Shown piece by piece: positions 11,164-23,346 of a DNA stretch of 64,000 nucleotides. Each line of letters starts with the position of its first letter. Position 1 is the first letter of the stretch. This DNA comes from Agapanthus africanus (Eukaryota; Streptophyta; Magnoliopsida; Asparagales; Amaryllidaceae), in the NCBI GenBank assembly GCA_030015575.1, contig CM057344.1, positions 183,351,044 through 183,415,043 of the forward strand, read 5' to 3'. Made by a program: the position numbers and the translations under genes. The notes under the pieces were generated by a model. It searched no databases. It had not been told where the DNA came from and saw only the letters and a list, made by a program, of their open reading frames with translations.

Positions 11164-11316
11164 CTCCACGATTATGGCATTGTCCCGTCAACTCTCCATC
11201 AATGCATGAAGTATACTAAAAATGGCGAAGAAAAACGCATCAACGGAGACATCCAGCCATTCGGTGTGCATGAAGTCCGCTATAAAGATTCTCGGTACTT
11301 TATGAACCACCAAAAT
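11164..11316 (+). pseudogene. start of the Tat pol region, cut by the Tekay insertion
   Basis: The gag-protease frame continues open after the TAG for 51 codons, beginning LHDYGIVPSTLHQC. That text normally follows the protease in Tat-type polyproteins, ahead of RT. It stops at CCAAAAT where the Tekay LTR begins. The remaining pol is not in the window. Confidence 0.7.
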
Positions 11317-14300
11317 TGTCACGACCCAAAGTTTAGCCCGTGACCGGCACTTAACCACGTAACGTCTACAGGCGTAACGTGACTAAGTGAACCGAAAACC
11401 CAGAAATCAAACCAGTGAAAGTATAGAGTGTGATAAGTTTTTAAAAGAAAGCACTTACAACATGATAAGAAATCTAAGTAAACAACCACCAAGATAATAA
11501 TATACGACGCCGTAGCGAAGATCAAGACCCACAAGTGGGAACAACACAGATAGAATAAACTGCAAGTACAGTCGGCTCACAACGAGCTCGACACCAGAAT
11601 ACAAATAAAATACAACATCGTCCTCACACTGTCTCTAAGTCAAATACATACATGATAGATGGAGAATACTAGATACAAAAAGGTACATACAGAAAGATAA
11701 ACAGATACCGCACAAAACCCACCTATCACCAAAAGAGCTAGTACACCAACTATGGGGGGTATCTGTGTTAAAAGATGCAACCGCAGCCTGCCGCGACTAC
11801 TCCGAAGGGCAACCTGCAAACACTGTGGCACAACGGGGTGAGTTGCCAACTCGTGAATAGAGATAACATGTAAAGGTAATCGCGAGCATGCACGTACTAC
11901 GCTACTCTATCATATACCAACAGATGATATCAATATGTGATAAGCAGTATGTGCAATAATCATGCAAGTGCTCTATCAGGTACTGTACTACCGGATGAGG
12001 TACAAATGCTCTATCAGGTAATGTATCTACAGGATGAGGTACAAATGCTCTATCAGGTAATGCATCTACAGGATGAGGTACAAATGCTCTATCAGGTAAT
12101 GCATCTACAGGATGAGGTACATTAGTAAATGCTGAGCAGGGGTAATATAATATCTACACGGAATGTCAACGTGGAATATGCAATCGGTGTCCCTCAATGC
12201 ACCCAGATCTCCCAAATAGCTCAGGCGCCGGCACTCTCATCGGCCCTCAAATCCTGTACATCTCTGTGAATCCCGAGTGCCCAACATCGGCACCCAAATA
12301 TCATAAATACTCGTGTCCAGCATCGACACGCAAATCCTCATCCACCGGGCCCCGTCAGTCCGGGTCAGCCCACGGGCTCCGTCTGCGGTATCGGCCCTCG
12401 GCCCCGGCAGTACGGGTCGCCCCACATCCATCTATCGACTCTGATCAGTATCCTCCGGATGACTGTCAGGTCCAACCAATCACCGGTAGGTAGTAGTCCC
12501 TCTGCCAGGCTCACCGTCTACTGCACAGCGAAACCGTTCTCGTCCCGGGGTACCATACCGGGTCCACCATGTACCCGTAATCGGCCTCAACCAGCTCCTC
12601 GATTCGGGTTCACATATATCACTCTAGCACCGAGAAAACACATGGTAGACGCACCGAAATATCATATCAAGGGAACCGGGTTTTTAAGTGATTACATATT
12701 TGAAATTGCCACGGTTCCCAAATCCAGAAAACACATGTAATCCAACCCAAAATGCAAGTCAATGATCCGATATGATATGTGCGTCAAATGTAAATATCAT
12801 ATCAAGTCACATATAGATAAGCTACAATATACAAGTATGAATATCAAGGCAATTACTAACGGTGTGTGTGTAACATACAAGATAGTGCTCGTGCACATGG
12901 ACCGTTAGTAATGGTGCGGTGTTCTATCAATTCTAGTAGGGAATGCAATATGCACTAAATAGTAGCCATGAACAGTCAAAGTATACTAAGGAAACTATAA
13001 GGTCCTATCAGCCCTGACGTAGAACGCCATGCGGGCGATATCCCCGTAAATGTGAAATCTACTCACCGAAGTCTCTCGCTAGGTATAGACAACAACCTGC
13101 TTCCCCTTCTGCGCGGCGTCCGCCGTACTCGCCTGCGAACCTAGAATCACACAATATATCACACGTAAGCTTAAAGTCACACAAACGCGACATTTAAGCC
13201 GAACTAGTAACTCGTGTCGCGAACCAAGCGCGCGTGTGCGCGATACGCTAAAACGTGTGATTACGCGCCTGAAACCACTCCGACGCGTCGCGATACGCAG
13301 AAACCCAAAACCCACACACACGTATCACGCGTGTCGCGAAAGGTTGAAAATACGGGAAAATAGGTATTCTACTCCAGATTTTGATACAGGAAAGATATTG
13401 AAAAACTAAATATACCAAAACAACCCACATAGCAGCAGACACCCACACCCCAAACCCCAACCCCAAACTCCCCCATCTGGCCGCAATTTGCGGCCAGAAT
13501 GCATATTTTGGCGGCCAGAATGCATATTTTGGCGGCCAGACTTGGGAATTGGGCTTCCAGGTTTGGTGTGTGCACTCTACACCCCCTGTGTATGCTACAG
13601 TAACATCTAGATTTTCTCTGCAATAACTCGGGTAGTAGCAGATCCTACAGTGCCCAAATTCTAGTTAAAATCCACACTTTGCACTAAAAATGGAACTTTA
13701 GGGTATTTTTTTGCAACCTGAAGTGCAACCTAGTTAAAATAGCTCTAATAACACTTAAAGGAGCTAACTAAACTATGAGAACACCAATCTAACATATACA
13801 TCACAAATATCCTATAATATCACTAAAAATGCACCAAAAATGTGATTTTTGCTAAACAATACTACAAGTTATGGAAAAAAGAGGTTAAGACCAGGGTTTA
13901 TACCTTCTAGAGACCTTGCAAAACACCAAAGTCTCAGCTTTTCCCCTCGTGTATGCAGATTTGCCTTAAACACCCCCAAAAAGCTCACTTTTTCTAAGGT
14001 TTTGTGAAGGAAAAGTGGGGTTTTTGTGTAGGATTTGTGTAGATCCAAAATGGGAATTGAAAAGAGAAGAAAAGAGGAAGAAAGAAGTGTTGTTGCTGCT
14101 GTTATTCTGCAGGAGGTGCAGAAAAAATAATAGAAAGAGAGAGAAGAGAGAAAGTAAAGGGTCAAAGAAAGTCAAATTTCTCACCTAACACCATGCTCAT
14201 TTGTTTTATTAGGATTTGGAATTATAAATGGGGTTAAGAAAAGATTAAATGGTGGGGAAAAATGAGTTTGCAACCATGCAAAAAAGAATAGGTTAACAAG

Positions 14301-14464
14301 TCACAAAAATGTCTAAGTATGCAAGGTGCACACTGCAAAGGAAAATTTCCAATATGCTAACACTACCAATAATAACTATTAATCCTATGAACACCTAAAT
14401 ATAAAAACATGCATGACTACTAATTATCACCAAAACAATCAAACGGAAATTTCAAAGTGTTACA
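11317..14464 (-). repeat. LTR 1 of the Tekay pair (3' LTR of G1)
   Basis: The plus strand runs TGTCACGACCC to GTGTTACA, giving 3148 bp, a length usual for Tekay/Del LTRs. Compared with LTR 2 it has only one full unit of the 70-bp repeat (about 12770-12840), lacks a 15-base segment near 12930, and carries one extra ~22-base unit near 13490-13535. Otherwise the two look nearly identical. It contains no gene; small ORFs repeat in both LTRs and have no known similarity. Confidence 0.9.
11965..12119 (-). repeat. 39-bp tandem repeat in Tekay LTR 1
   Basis: There are four units: 11965-12002 (38 bp, diverged), 12003-12041, 12042-12080 and 12081-12119. Each carries CTCTATCAGGTAATG and CTACAGGATGAGGTA. 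A fortuitous frame reads the unit as 13 codons. The fragment at 5156-5838 ends in its first unit. Confidence 0.9.
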
Positions 14465-14480
14465 ATCTACCCCCCTTAAA
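14465..14480 (-). other. polypurine tract of G1
   Basis: On the minus strand TTTAAGGGGGGTAGAT lies directly against the start of the 3' LTR (TGTAACAC). It is the expected primer for plus-strand DNA synthesis. Confidence 0.85.
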
Positions 14481-14506
14481 GAAATTCGGTCCCCGAATTT
14501 AAAAAT

Positions 14507-17500
14507 CTAACTATACGCACCTACAAAAAGATGGGGATACCTCTTCCTCATCTCGCTCTTGGTCTCCCAAGTGACCTCTTCTCTGCTCTGGCCACGCCAA
14601 AGTACCTTGACGGACGGTATCTCTTTCGACCTCAGTTTCTTCACTTGTCGATCCAAGATCATCACCGGCTGCTCTGCATAGGAAAGGTCGTGCTCAAGCT
14701 GGATCGTCAGGTGCTGAATCGCATGTGAAGGATCATGAAGATATCTGCGGAGCATCGAAACGTGAAATACGGGGTGCACATCTGGAAAACTGGGCGGAAG
14801 GGCTAATCGATACGCAACCGCACCAATACGCTCAAGGATCTCGAAGGGGCCCACGTATCTGGGAGTAAGCTTCCCCTTCTTCCCAAACCTCATCATGCCT
14901 TTCATTGGGGAGACCCTCAAGAAAACATGATCACCAACAGAAAACTCAAGTTTGCGCCGACGACGGTCCGCATAAGATCTCTGCCTACTCTGGGCTGCCC
15001 TCATCCTGTCGCGAATCAACTGGATCTTCGCTGTCGTCTCCTCCACAATCTGTGGCCCTAAGATACTGCTCTCACTGAGCTCCATCCAACAGGTGGGCGA
15101 TCTGCATCTCCTCCCATAAAGAGCCTCGAACGGTGCCATCTGAATGGTCTCCTGGTAGCTGTTGTTATAGGAGAACTCTACTAAGGGCAAATGATGATCC
15201 CAGCTACCTCCGAAGTCTAATACGCATGCTCTGAGCATGTCCTCGAGAGTCTGAATAGTCCGCTCTGACTGTCCGTCGGTCTGCGGGTGGAATGCTGTAC
15301 TGAAACTCAAGCGAGTGCCCAAGGCCTCCTGAAGCCTCTGCCATAACCGGCTGGTAAACTGGGTGCCTCTATCGGACACGATACATGTCGGAACTCCGTG
15401 CAGTCGTACAATCTGATTAATGTAAACCTGGGCATACTGAGTAAATCCGAAAGTCGTCTTCACCAGTAAGAAGTGAGCCGCTTTCGTCAAACGATCCACG
15501 ATCACCCAGATGGAGTCATACCCTCGACTAGTCCTGGGTAGACCCACAACGAAATCCATAGATATCTGTTCCCATTTCCACTCCGGAATGGGTAACGACT
15601 GTAACTCTCCCGCGGGCTTCTGGTGCTCATCCTTGACTTGCTGACAAGTCAGGCATCTTGACACAAAATCTGCAATGTCCCTCTTCATATCGTCCCACCA
15701 GTAAACACATCTCAAGTCATGGTACATCTTGGTGGAACCGGGATGAACACTATATACCGATCGATGTGCCTCCTCCAAAATCTCGCGTCGCAATCTCTCA
15801 GCATCTGGCACGCACAGTCTAGCTCCAAATCGTAGTATCCCCTGATCATCGATCACGAACTCGAAAAATCTGCCATGTCCCATCTGTGTCCTGATCTCTG
15901 AACAGCGGTCATCACGGTGCTGTGCCTCAAGTATACGGTCGAGCAACTGTGGGCGGGCACGAACATGCGCAATCTGTACTCCGATCGGCGTAAACTCGAA
16001 CTGTACCCGGCTGTCGCATAAGATCTGCCAATCCGCCGACGACTGCCTCTGCACTGCGCTCAAACAGAATAGACTACCCCCAGGCCTCCTGCTCAAAGCA
16101 TCCGCCACTACATTCGCCCTGCCCGGGTGATACAAGATCTCACAATCGTAGTCCTTCACTAACTCCATCCATCGGCGCTGTCTAAGGTTTAGGTCTCGCT
16201 GCTGAAATATGTACTTTAGGCTCTTGTGGTCGGTGAATATCTGGCACGACTCCCCATACAGATAATGTCGCCAGATCTTGAGTGCAAAAACCACTGTAGC
16301 CATCTCCAGATCATGAGTGAGGTAATTCTGTTCATGTTTCTTTAATTGCCGCGAAGCATACGCAATCACCTTATCATGCTGCATCAAAACGCACCCTAAT
16401 CCCACTCGTGAAGCATCACAGTAGACCACGAACCCGCCCGATCCTGAAGGCAACGATAGCACTGGTGTCGTAGTCAGTAGAGCCCGTAGCTGGTGGAAAC
16501 TGTGCTCACACTCCTCTGTCCAATCGAAGCGAACTCCCTTCCGGGTTAACCCGGTCAAAGGTGTAGCAATGCGAGAGAAGTCCTGCACAAATCGCCTGTA
16601 ATAACCGGCCAGCCCTAAAAAGCTGCGAACCTCCGTCACTGACGTGGGTCTAGGCCAACTCCGAACTGCCTCTATCTTCCTGGGGTCGACACATATACCA
16701 TCTCGTGTAATCACGTGCCCCAAGAAGTCTACGCTGTCTAGCCAGAAGGCACACTTGGAGAATTTGGCGAAAAGCTGATGCTCCTTCAAGGTCTGCAGTG
16801 TAATCCGCAGGTGCTGCTCGTGCTCCTCTCTACTCCGAGAATACACCAAGATATCGTCAATAAACACTATAATGAACAGATCAAGATACGGCCGGAAAAT
16901 ACGGTTCATCATGTCCATAAATGCTGCTGGCGTGTTGGTGAGTCCGAACGACATCACCAAAAACTCATAATGGCCGTAACGTGTGCGGAAGGCTGTCCTA
17001 GGAATGTCCTCCCGTCGAACCCGCAGCTGGTGGTAGCCTGATCGCAAATCGATCCTCGAAAAGTATCCTGCCCCCTGAAGCTGGTCGAACAAATCGTCGA
17101 TGCGTGGTAAAGGATATTTGTTCCGCACTGTCACCCTGTTCAGCTGGCGGTAGTCGATACACAAACGCAAACTGCCATCCTTCTTCTTGACGAACAGGAC
17201 TGGAGCACCCCAAGGAGAAACACTGGGTCGAATAAGTCCCTTATCCAGCAAGTCCTGCAGCTGACCCTTCAACTCTCTAAGTTCCGTCGGGGCCATCCGA
17301 TAAGGCGGTACTGAAATAGGCCCCGCGCCAGGAACCAAATCAATATAGAAAGAAATATCACGCTTGGGCGGTAGCCCAGGAAGCTCGTCAGGGAACACAA
17401 CAGGGAACTCGTTAACAACCGGAACCTGATCCAGAGGAACCTCTGTAGCTCTAGTATCGCAAACATACGCGAGAAATCCCTGACATCCCTTCCGCAAAAG

Positions 17501-19204
17501 CTGTCCAGCGTGAAAAGAAGAAATCACACTGTGAGGGGTAACACCACGATCCCACAACACAACAACAACCGACTCGCAGGGAAAACAAAATCGAACTGTC
17601 TTCTCGCGGCAGTCGACAGAAGCATAGCACGTTGCTAACTAATCCATGCCCAAAAGAACGTCGATGTCCAGCATCTCAAGAAGGATCAAATCGACAGGCA
17701 ACTCTCTCTCGCCAATACGGACGGTACAGGATCGGAACACGTGCCTAGCAACAAACGACTCTCCCACAGGAGTAGTCATAACAAGCGGTTGGCCAAGCAA
17801 ACCGGACTCTCTACCCAAACTCGGCACAAAGTGTGTGGATACGTACGAGTGCGTGGATCCGGGATCGAATAATACGTGTGCATCAACCGAACATACAGGA
17901 AGGATACCTGAGACCACCGCATTGGACGCCTGCGCGTCCTGATGCGTCAAAGCAAAGACTCGCGCCTGTCCTCCACCTGCAACTAACTGTCCTCTGTAGG
18001 CCGCTGGCTGTCCTCTACCTCGGCCACCTCGTCCTCTATGAACAAATCCTCCGCGACCACGACCTCTCTGTTTATGCGTCTGACGCGGAGTAACAGTAGG
18101 TACTATCGGCAATGCCGTCTGGGGTGGTGAAGGTGGTAATGTAACATGCGGTGCTGCTGCCCCACTCTGGGGTATCTCAGGACAATGTCGCACACGATGA
18201 TAAGAACTCCCGCAACGGTAACATCCCGATGATGGTCGCTGACCCTCCCGGGGATAGGAGCTAAACAATCGGCCTCGTCTCGAATCTCTGCCACCAGCAA
18301 GGTGCCTGTCACGATGCCGGAACGGCCGTCTCTGCACTGACGTATCTGCACGTACTCTCTTCGGCCCTGGAACTGCCGAAGTCTCAGCAAGGCGCTCCTC
18401 AACTAATAATGCTGCATCCACTGCTGCTGCGTATGTCTCATAATGCTGCGCGCTGATAGCAAGGAATAATGGTGTGAGCAAGCCTCGGACAAATCTCTTA
18501 ACTCGCAACTCCTCAGTAGCCACTAGGTACGGGGCATAAATACCTAGCTCTGTGAATAGCACGTCGTACTCTGCCACTGACATCCCTGGCGTCTGGCGCA
18601 AGGACTCAAATCTGCGTGCTCGGGCGTCCCTAACACTCTGGGGAAGAAAACGGGCAAGGAATAGCGCCACAAACTCGATCCAGGTCATAGGAGGAAGACC
18701 TGCTGCTCTGCCCTTCTCAACTGAATCACACCACTTCTGCGCAAGACCTTCTAGGCGAAAGCTCGCGAACTCGACCCATCTCGTATCCGCGCATCTGAGT
18801 GAACGACATATACGGGCCATCTTATCAATGAAGGACTGGGGGTCCTCGGCTGTATCGGTGCCTGTGAAGACCGAAGGCTTCAGCCTCATAAACTCTGATA
18901 GCGATACTGTAATCACCTCCGTGGCTGCAGGGGCAACTGGCTGTGCGGTGGGTACCATCGCGGTCGCTGGAATAGGTGGAGCTACCTCTGGTCGCTGTGC
19001 TCGAAGTGTCTCGGCTAGCGATCCTATCATCTGGCGCATCTCCTGCATACTAGCCCCAAGCGTGGCGATCTGATCTGTCATAGGAGGGACAGTCTGCTCT
19101 GGTACAACGGGTGCACTGCCCGGATCAGTCCTCGTCTCGGACGAGTCAACTCAAATCTCGGCTCTCGTGGCCGCTCTCTGCGCCCTCGTAGTCTTTGGCG
19201 GCAT
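14507..19204 (-). pseudogene. Tekay chromovirus gag-pol (G1), two in-frame stops
   Basis: One frame of 1565 codons starts at an MPPKTTRA-type Met (19204), the usual Tekay Gag beginning. A later Met at 19081 follows the first stop. Domains in order are Gag, a CCHC knuckle ([14 protein letters not shown], about 330-345), aspartic protease DPGST (Asp447), RT with FIDD (Asp783/784), RNase H (about 930-1040), integrase with an HHCC-like N-terminus and VSDRGTQF core, and a C-terminal chromodomain (about 1510-1560). The only breaks are TGA at 19153-19151 (CGA in G2) and TAG at 17641-17639 (TGG in G2, first residues after the protease). Both fit C-to-T decay of methylated sites. The chromodomain is known in this clade to steer integration to heterochromatin. 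Confidence 0.9.
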
Positions 19205-19424
19205 AATGGCTGAAAGGAACAATAGGATTCGATAAGGATACGGAAATCGAATCGCAAGAATGTATATACTCAAGAAGGAATTTAAATCAACAAGTCCTAA
19301 GGTCGCGTAGGCGGAGTACCGTGTCGTGAGTATGCCGCGGAACATACACACGCTACGCTACCCTGCTGCAGCTACCTACTCCATCATACCAAGGTCATCC
19401 TACACTCCGAAAGGTAAAACCTAC

Positions 19425-19436
19425 GCTCTGATACCA
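19425..19436 (-). other. primer-binding site of G1
   Basis: The minus strand reads TGGTATCAGAGC a few bases after the 5' LTR end, complementary to the 3' end of initiator-Met tRNA. Confidence 0.85.
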
Positions 19437-20088
19437 ACTTTGTCACGACCCAAAGTTTGGCCCGTGACCGGCACTTAACCACGTAACGTCTACAGGCGTA
19501 ACGCGACTAAGTGAACCGAAAACCCAGAAATCAAACCAGTGAAAGTATAGAGTGTGATAAGTTTTTAAAAGAAAGCACTTACAACATGATAAGAAATCTA
19601 AGTAAACAACCACCAAGATAGTAATATACGACGCCGTAGCGAAGATCAAGATCCACAAGTGGGAACAACACAGATAGGATAAACTGCAAGTACAGTCGGC
19701 TCACAACGAGCTCGACACCAGAATACAAATAAAATACAACATCGTCCTCACACTGTCTCTAAGTCAAATACATACATGATTGATGGAGAATACTAGATAC
19801 AACAAGGTACATACAGAAAGATAAACAGATACCGCACAAAACCCACCTATCAGCAAAAGAGCTAGTACACCAACTATGGGGGGTATCTGTGTCAAAAGAT
19901 GCAACCGCAGCCTGCCGCGACTACTCCGAAGGGCAACCTGCAAACACTGTGGCACAACGGGGTGAGTTGCCAACTCGTGAATAGAGATAACATGTAAAGG
20001 TAATCGCGAGCATGCACGTACTACGCTACTCTATCATATGCCAACAAATGATATCAATATGTGATAAGCAGTATGTGCAATAATCATG

Positions 20089-20243
20089 CAAGTGCTCTAT
20101 CAGGTACTGTACTACCGGATGAGATACAAATGCTCTATCAGGTAATGTATCTACAGGATGAGGTACAAATGCTCTATCAGGTAATGCATCTACAGGATGA
20201 GGTACAAATGCTCTATCAGGTAATACATCTACAGGATGAGGTA
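20089..20243 (-). repeat. 39-bp tandem repeat in Tekay LTR 2
   Basis: This is the same four-unit array as in LTR 1, with a few private substitutions (for example GATGAGATAC in the first unit and CAGGTAATACATC in the last). Confidence 0.9.
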
Positions 20244-20886
20244 CATTAGTAAATGCTGAGCAGGGGTAATATAATATCTACACGGAATGTCAGCGTGGAA
20301 TATGCAATCGGTGTCCCTCAATGTACCCAGATCTCCCAAATAGCTCAGGCGCCGGCACTCTCATCGGCCCTCAAATCCTGTACATCTCTGTGAATCCCGA
20401 GTGCCCATCATCGGCACCCAAATATCATAAATACTCGTGTCCAGCATCGACACGCAAATCCTCATCCACCGGGCCCCGTCAGTCCGGGTCAGCCCACGGG
20501 CTCCGTCTGCGGTATCGGCCCTCGGCCCCGGCAGTACGGGTCGCCCCACATCCATCTATCGACTCTGATCAGTATCCTCCGGATGACTGTCAGGTCCAAT
20601 CAATCACCGGCAGGTAGTAGTCCCTCTGCCAGGCTCACCGTCTACTGCACAGCGAAACCGTTCTCGCCCCGGGGTACCATACCGGGTCCACCATGTACCC
20701 GTAATCGGCCTCAACCAGCTCCTCGATTCGGGTTCACATATATCACTCTAGCACCGAGAAAACACATGGTGGACGCACCGAAATATCATATCAAGGGAAC
20801 CGGGTTTTTAAGTGATTACATATTTGAAATTGCCACGGTTCCCAAATCCAGAAAACACATGTAATCCAACCCAAAATGCAAGTCAA

Positions 20887-21695
20887 TGATCCGATATGAT
20901 ATGTGCGTCAAATGTAAATATCATGTCAAGTCACATATAGATAAGCTACAATATACTGGTCCGATGTGATATATGCATCAAGTATGAATATCAAGTCATG
21001 TCATATATAGATGAGCTACAATGCAATGATCCGATGTGATATAGGCATCAAGTATGAATATCAAGTCATGTCATATATAGATGAGCTACAATGCAATGAT
21101 CCGATGTGATATAGGCATCAAGTATGAATATCAAGTCATGTCATATATAGATGAGCTACAATGCAATGATCCGATGTGATATAGGCATCAAGTATGAATA
21201 TCAAGTCATGTCATATATAGATGAGCTACAATGCAATGATCCGATGTGATATAGGCATCAAGTATGAATATCAAGTCATGTCATATATAGATGAGCTACA
21301 ATGCAATGATCCGATGTGATATAGGCATCAAGTATGAATATCAAGTCATGTCATATATAGATGAGCTACAATGCAATGATCCGATGTGATATAGGCATCA
21401 AGTATGAATATCAAGTCATGTCATATATAGATGAGCTACAATGCAATGATCCGATGTGATATAGGCATCAAGTATGAATATCAAGTCATGTCATATATAG
21501 ATGAGCTACAATGCAATGATCCGATGTGATATAGGCATCAAGTATGAATATCAAGTCATGTCATATATAGATGAGCTACAATGCAATGATCCGATGTGAT
21601 ATAGGCATCAAGTATGAATATCAAGTCATGTCATATATAGATGAGCTACAATGCAATGATCCGATGTGATATAGGCATCAAGTATGAATATCAAG
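20887..21695 (-). repeat. 70-bp tandem array in Tekay LTR 2
   Basis: Units begin TGATCCGATGTGATATAG. Two diverged units (20887-20956, 20957-21026) are followed by nine units of identical sequence (starts 21027, 21097, 21167, and so on to 21587; end 21656) and a partial unit to about 21695. LTR 1 holds only the first diverged unit joined to the tail of the last. The perfect identity implies recent expansion. Confidence 0.95.
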
Positions 21696-23305
21696 GCAAT
21701 TACTAACGGTGTGTGTGTAACATACAAGATAGTGCTCGTGCACATGGACCGTTAGTAATGGTGCGGTGTTCTATAAATTCTAGTTTATATCCGTGTAGTA
21801 GGGAATGCAATATGCACTAAATAGTAGCCATGAACAGTCAAAGTATACTAAGGAAACTATAAGGTCCTATCAGCCCTGACGTAGAACGCCATGCGGGCGA
21901 TATCCCCGTAGATGTGAAATCTACTCACCGAAGTCTCTCGCTAGGTATAGCCAACAACCTGCTTCCCCTTCTGCGCGGCGTCCGCCGTACTCGCCTGCGA
22001 ACCTAGAATCACACAATATATCACACGTAAGCTTAAAGTCACACAAACGCGACATTTAAGCCGAACTAGTAACTCGTGTCGCGAACCAAGCGCGCGTGTG
22101 CGCGATATGCTAAAACGTGTGATTACGCGCCTGAAACCACTCCGACGCGTCGCGATACGCAGAAACCCAAAACCCACACACACGTATCACGCGTGTCGCG
22201 AAAGGTTGAAAATACGGGAAAATAGGTATTCTACCCCAGATTTTGATACAGGAAAGATATTGAAAAACTAAACATACCAAAACAACCCACATAGCAGCAG
22301 ACACCCACACCCCAAACCCCAACCCCAAACTCCCCCATCTGGCCGCAATTTGCGGCCAGAATGCATATTTTGGCGGCTAGACTTGGGAATTGGGCTCCCA
22401 GGTTTGGTGTGTGCACTCTACACCCCCTGTGTTTGCTACAGTAACATCAAGATTTGCTCTGCAATAACTCGGGTAGTAGCAAATCTTACAGTGCCCAAAT
22501 TCTAGTTAAAATCCACACTTTGCACTAAAAATGGAACTTTAGGGTATTTTTGTGCAACCTGAAGTGCAACCTAGTTAAAATAGCTCTAATAACACTTAAA
22601 GGAGCTAACTAAACTATGAGAACACCAATCTAACATATACATCACAAATATCCTATAATATCACTAAAAATGCACCAAAAATGTGATTTTTGCTAAACAA
22701 TACTACAAGTTATGGAAAAAAGAGGTTAAGACCAGGGTTTATACCTTCTAGAGACCTTGCAAAACACCAAAGTCTCAGCTTTTCTCCTCGTGTATGCAGA
22801 TTTGCCTTAAACACCCCCAAAAAGCTCACTTTTTCTAAGGTTTTGTGAAGGAAAAGTGGGGTTTTTGTGTAGGATTTGTGTAGATCCAAAATGGGAATTG
22901 AAAAGAGAAGAAAAGAGGAAGAAAGAAGTGTTGTTGCTGCTGTTATTCTGCAGGAGGTGCAGAAAAAATAATAGAAAGAGAGAGAAGAGAGAAAGTAAAG
23001 GGTCAAAGAAAGTCAAATTTCTCACCTAACACCATGCTCATTTGTTTTATTAGGATTTGGAATTATAAATGGGGTTAAGAAAAGATTAAATGGTGGGGAA
23101 AAATGAGTTTGCAACCATGCACAAAAGAATAGGTTAACAAGTCACAAAAATGTCTAAGTATGCAAGGTGCACACTACAAAGGAAAATTTCCAATATGCTA
23201 ACACTACCAATAATAACTATTAATCCTATGAACACCTAAATATAAAAACATGCATGACTACTAATTATCACCAAAACAATCAAACGGAAATTTCAAAGTG
23301 TTACA

Positions 23306-23321
23306 ATCTACCCCCCTTAAA
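23306..23321 (-). other. polypurine tract of G2
   Basis: The minus strand has TTAAGGGGGGTAGAT against the LTR start, as in G1, one A shorter in the following run. Confidence 0.85.
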
Positions 23322-23346
23322 GAATTCGGTCCCCGAATTTAAAAAT

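Larger units (their letters stand above)
5839..11316 (+). mobile_element. Tat-like Ty3/Gypsy element, 5' part only
   Basis: This is a 5' LTR, primer site, leader, ORF1/gag and protease in plus orientation, cut at 11316 by the left LTR of the Tekay pair. It inserted into a Tekay LTR (candidate 5-bp target AGGAT, 5834-5838). RT, RNase H, integrase and the 3' LTR are absent from the window, so the right portion was lost or moved. Lineage placement rests on the protease motif, the LHDYGIVPSTLHQC text after it, the non-initiator-Met primer site and the extra N-terminal coding region. Assignment to Tat is likely, to a named family not possible. Confidence 0.75.
19441..23305 (-). repeat. LTR 2 of the Tekay pair, shared by G1 (5') and G2 (3')
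   Basis: It spans 3865 bp with the same ends as LTR 1. The extra 717 bases are almost all explained by the expanded 70-bp array at 20887-21695 plus a 15-base segment near 21782. The G1 primer site adjoins its left end and the G2 polypurine tract its right end, so it serves both elements. No gene is seen. Confidence 0.9.

Noticed and set aside
11937-12125. ORF reading the 39-bp repeat as a repeated 13-residue peptide
   Set aside because: The unit length is a multiple of three so the frame stays open by chance. It lies antisense to the element and is not supported by any flanking coding signal.
16778-17041. Plus-strand ORFs within the Tekay gag-pol regions (also 18552-19073, 25618-25881, 27392-27913)
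   Set aside because: They are shadows of the minus-strand gag-pol frame, which carries all recognisable domains, and their similarity between copies follows from that frame.
14507-19204. Integrated plant pararetrovirus
   Set aside because: LTRs, a polypurine tract, an initiator-Met primer site beside an LTR, integrase and a C-terminal chromodomain identify a Tekay-type Gypsy retrotransposon. No movement or coat protein is present.
20887-21695. CRISPR-like array
   Set aside because: Units abut directly with no variable spacers, and the array is inside a plant retrotransposon LTR.
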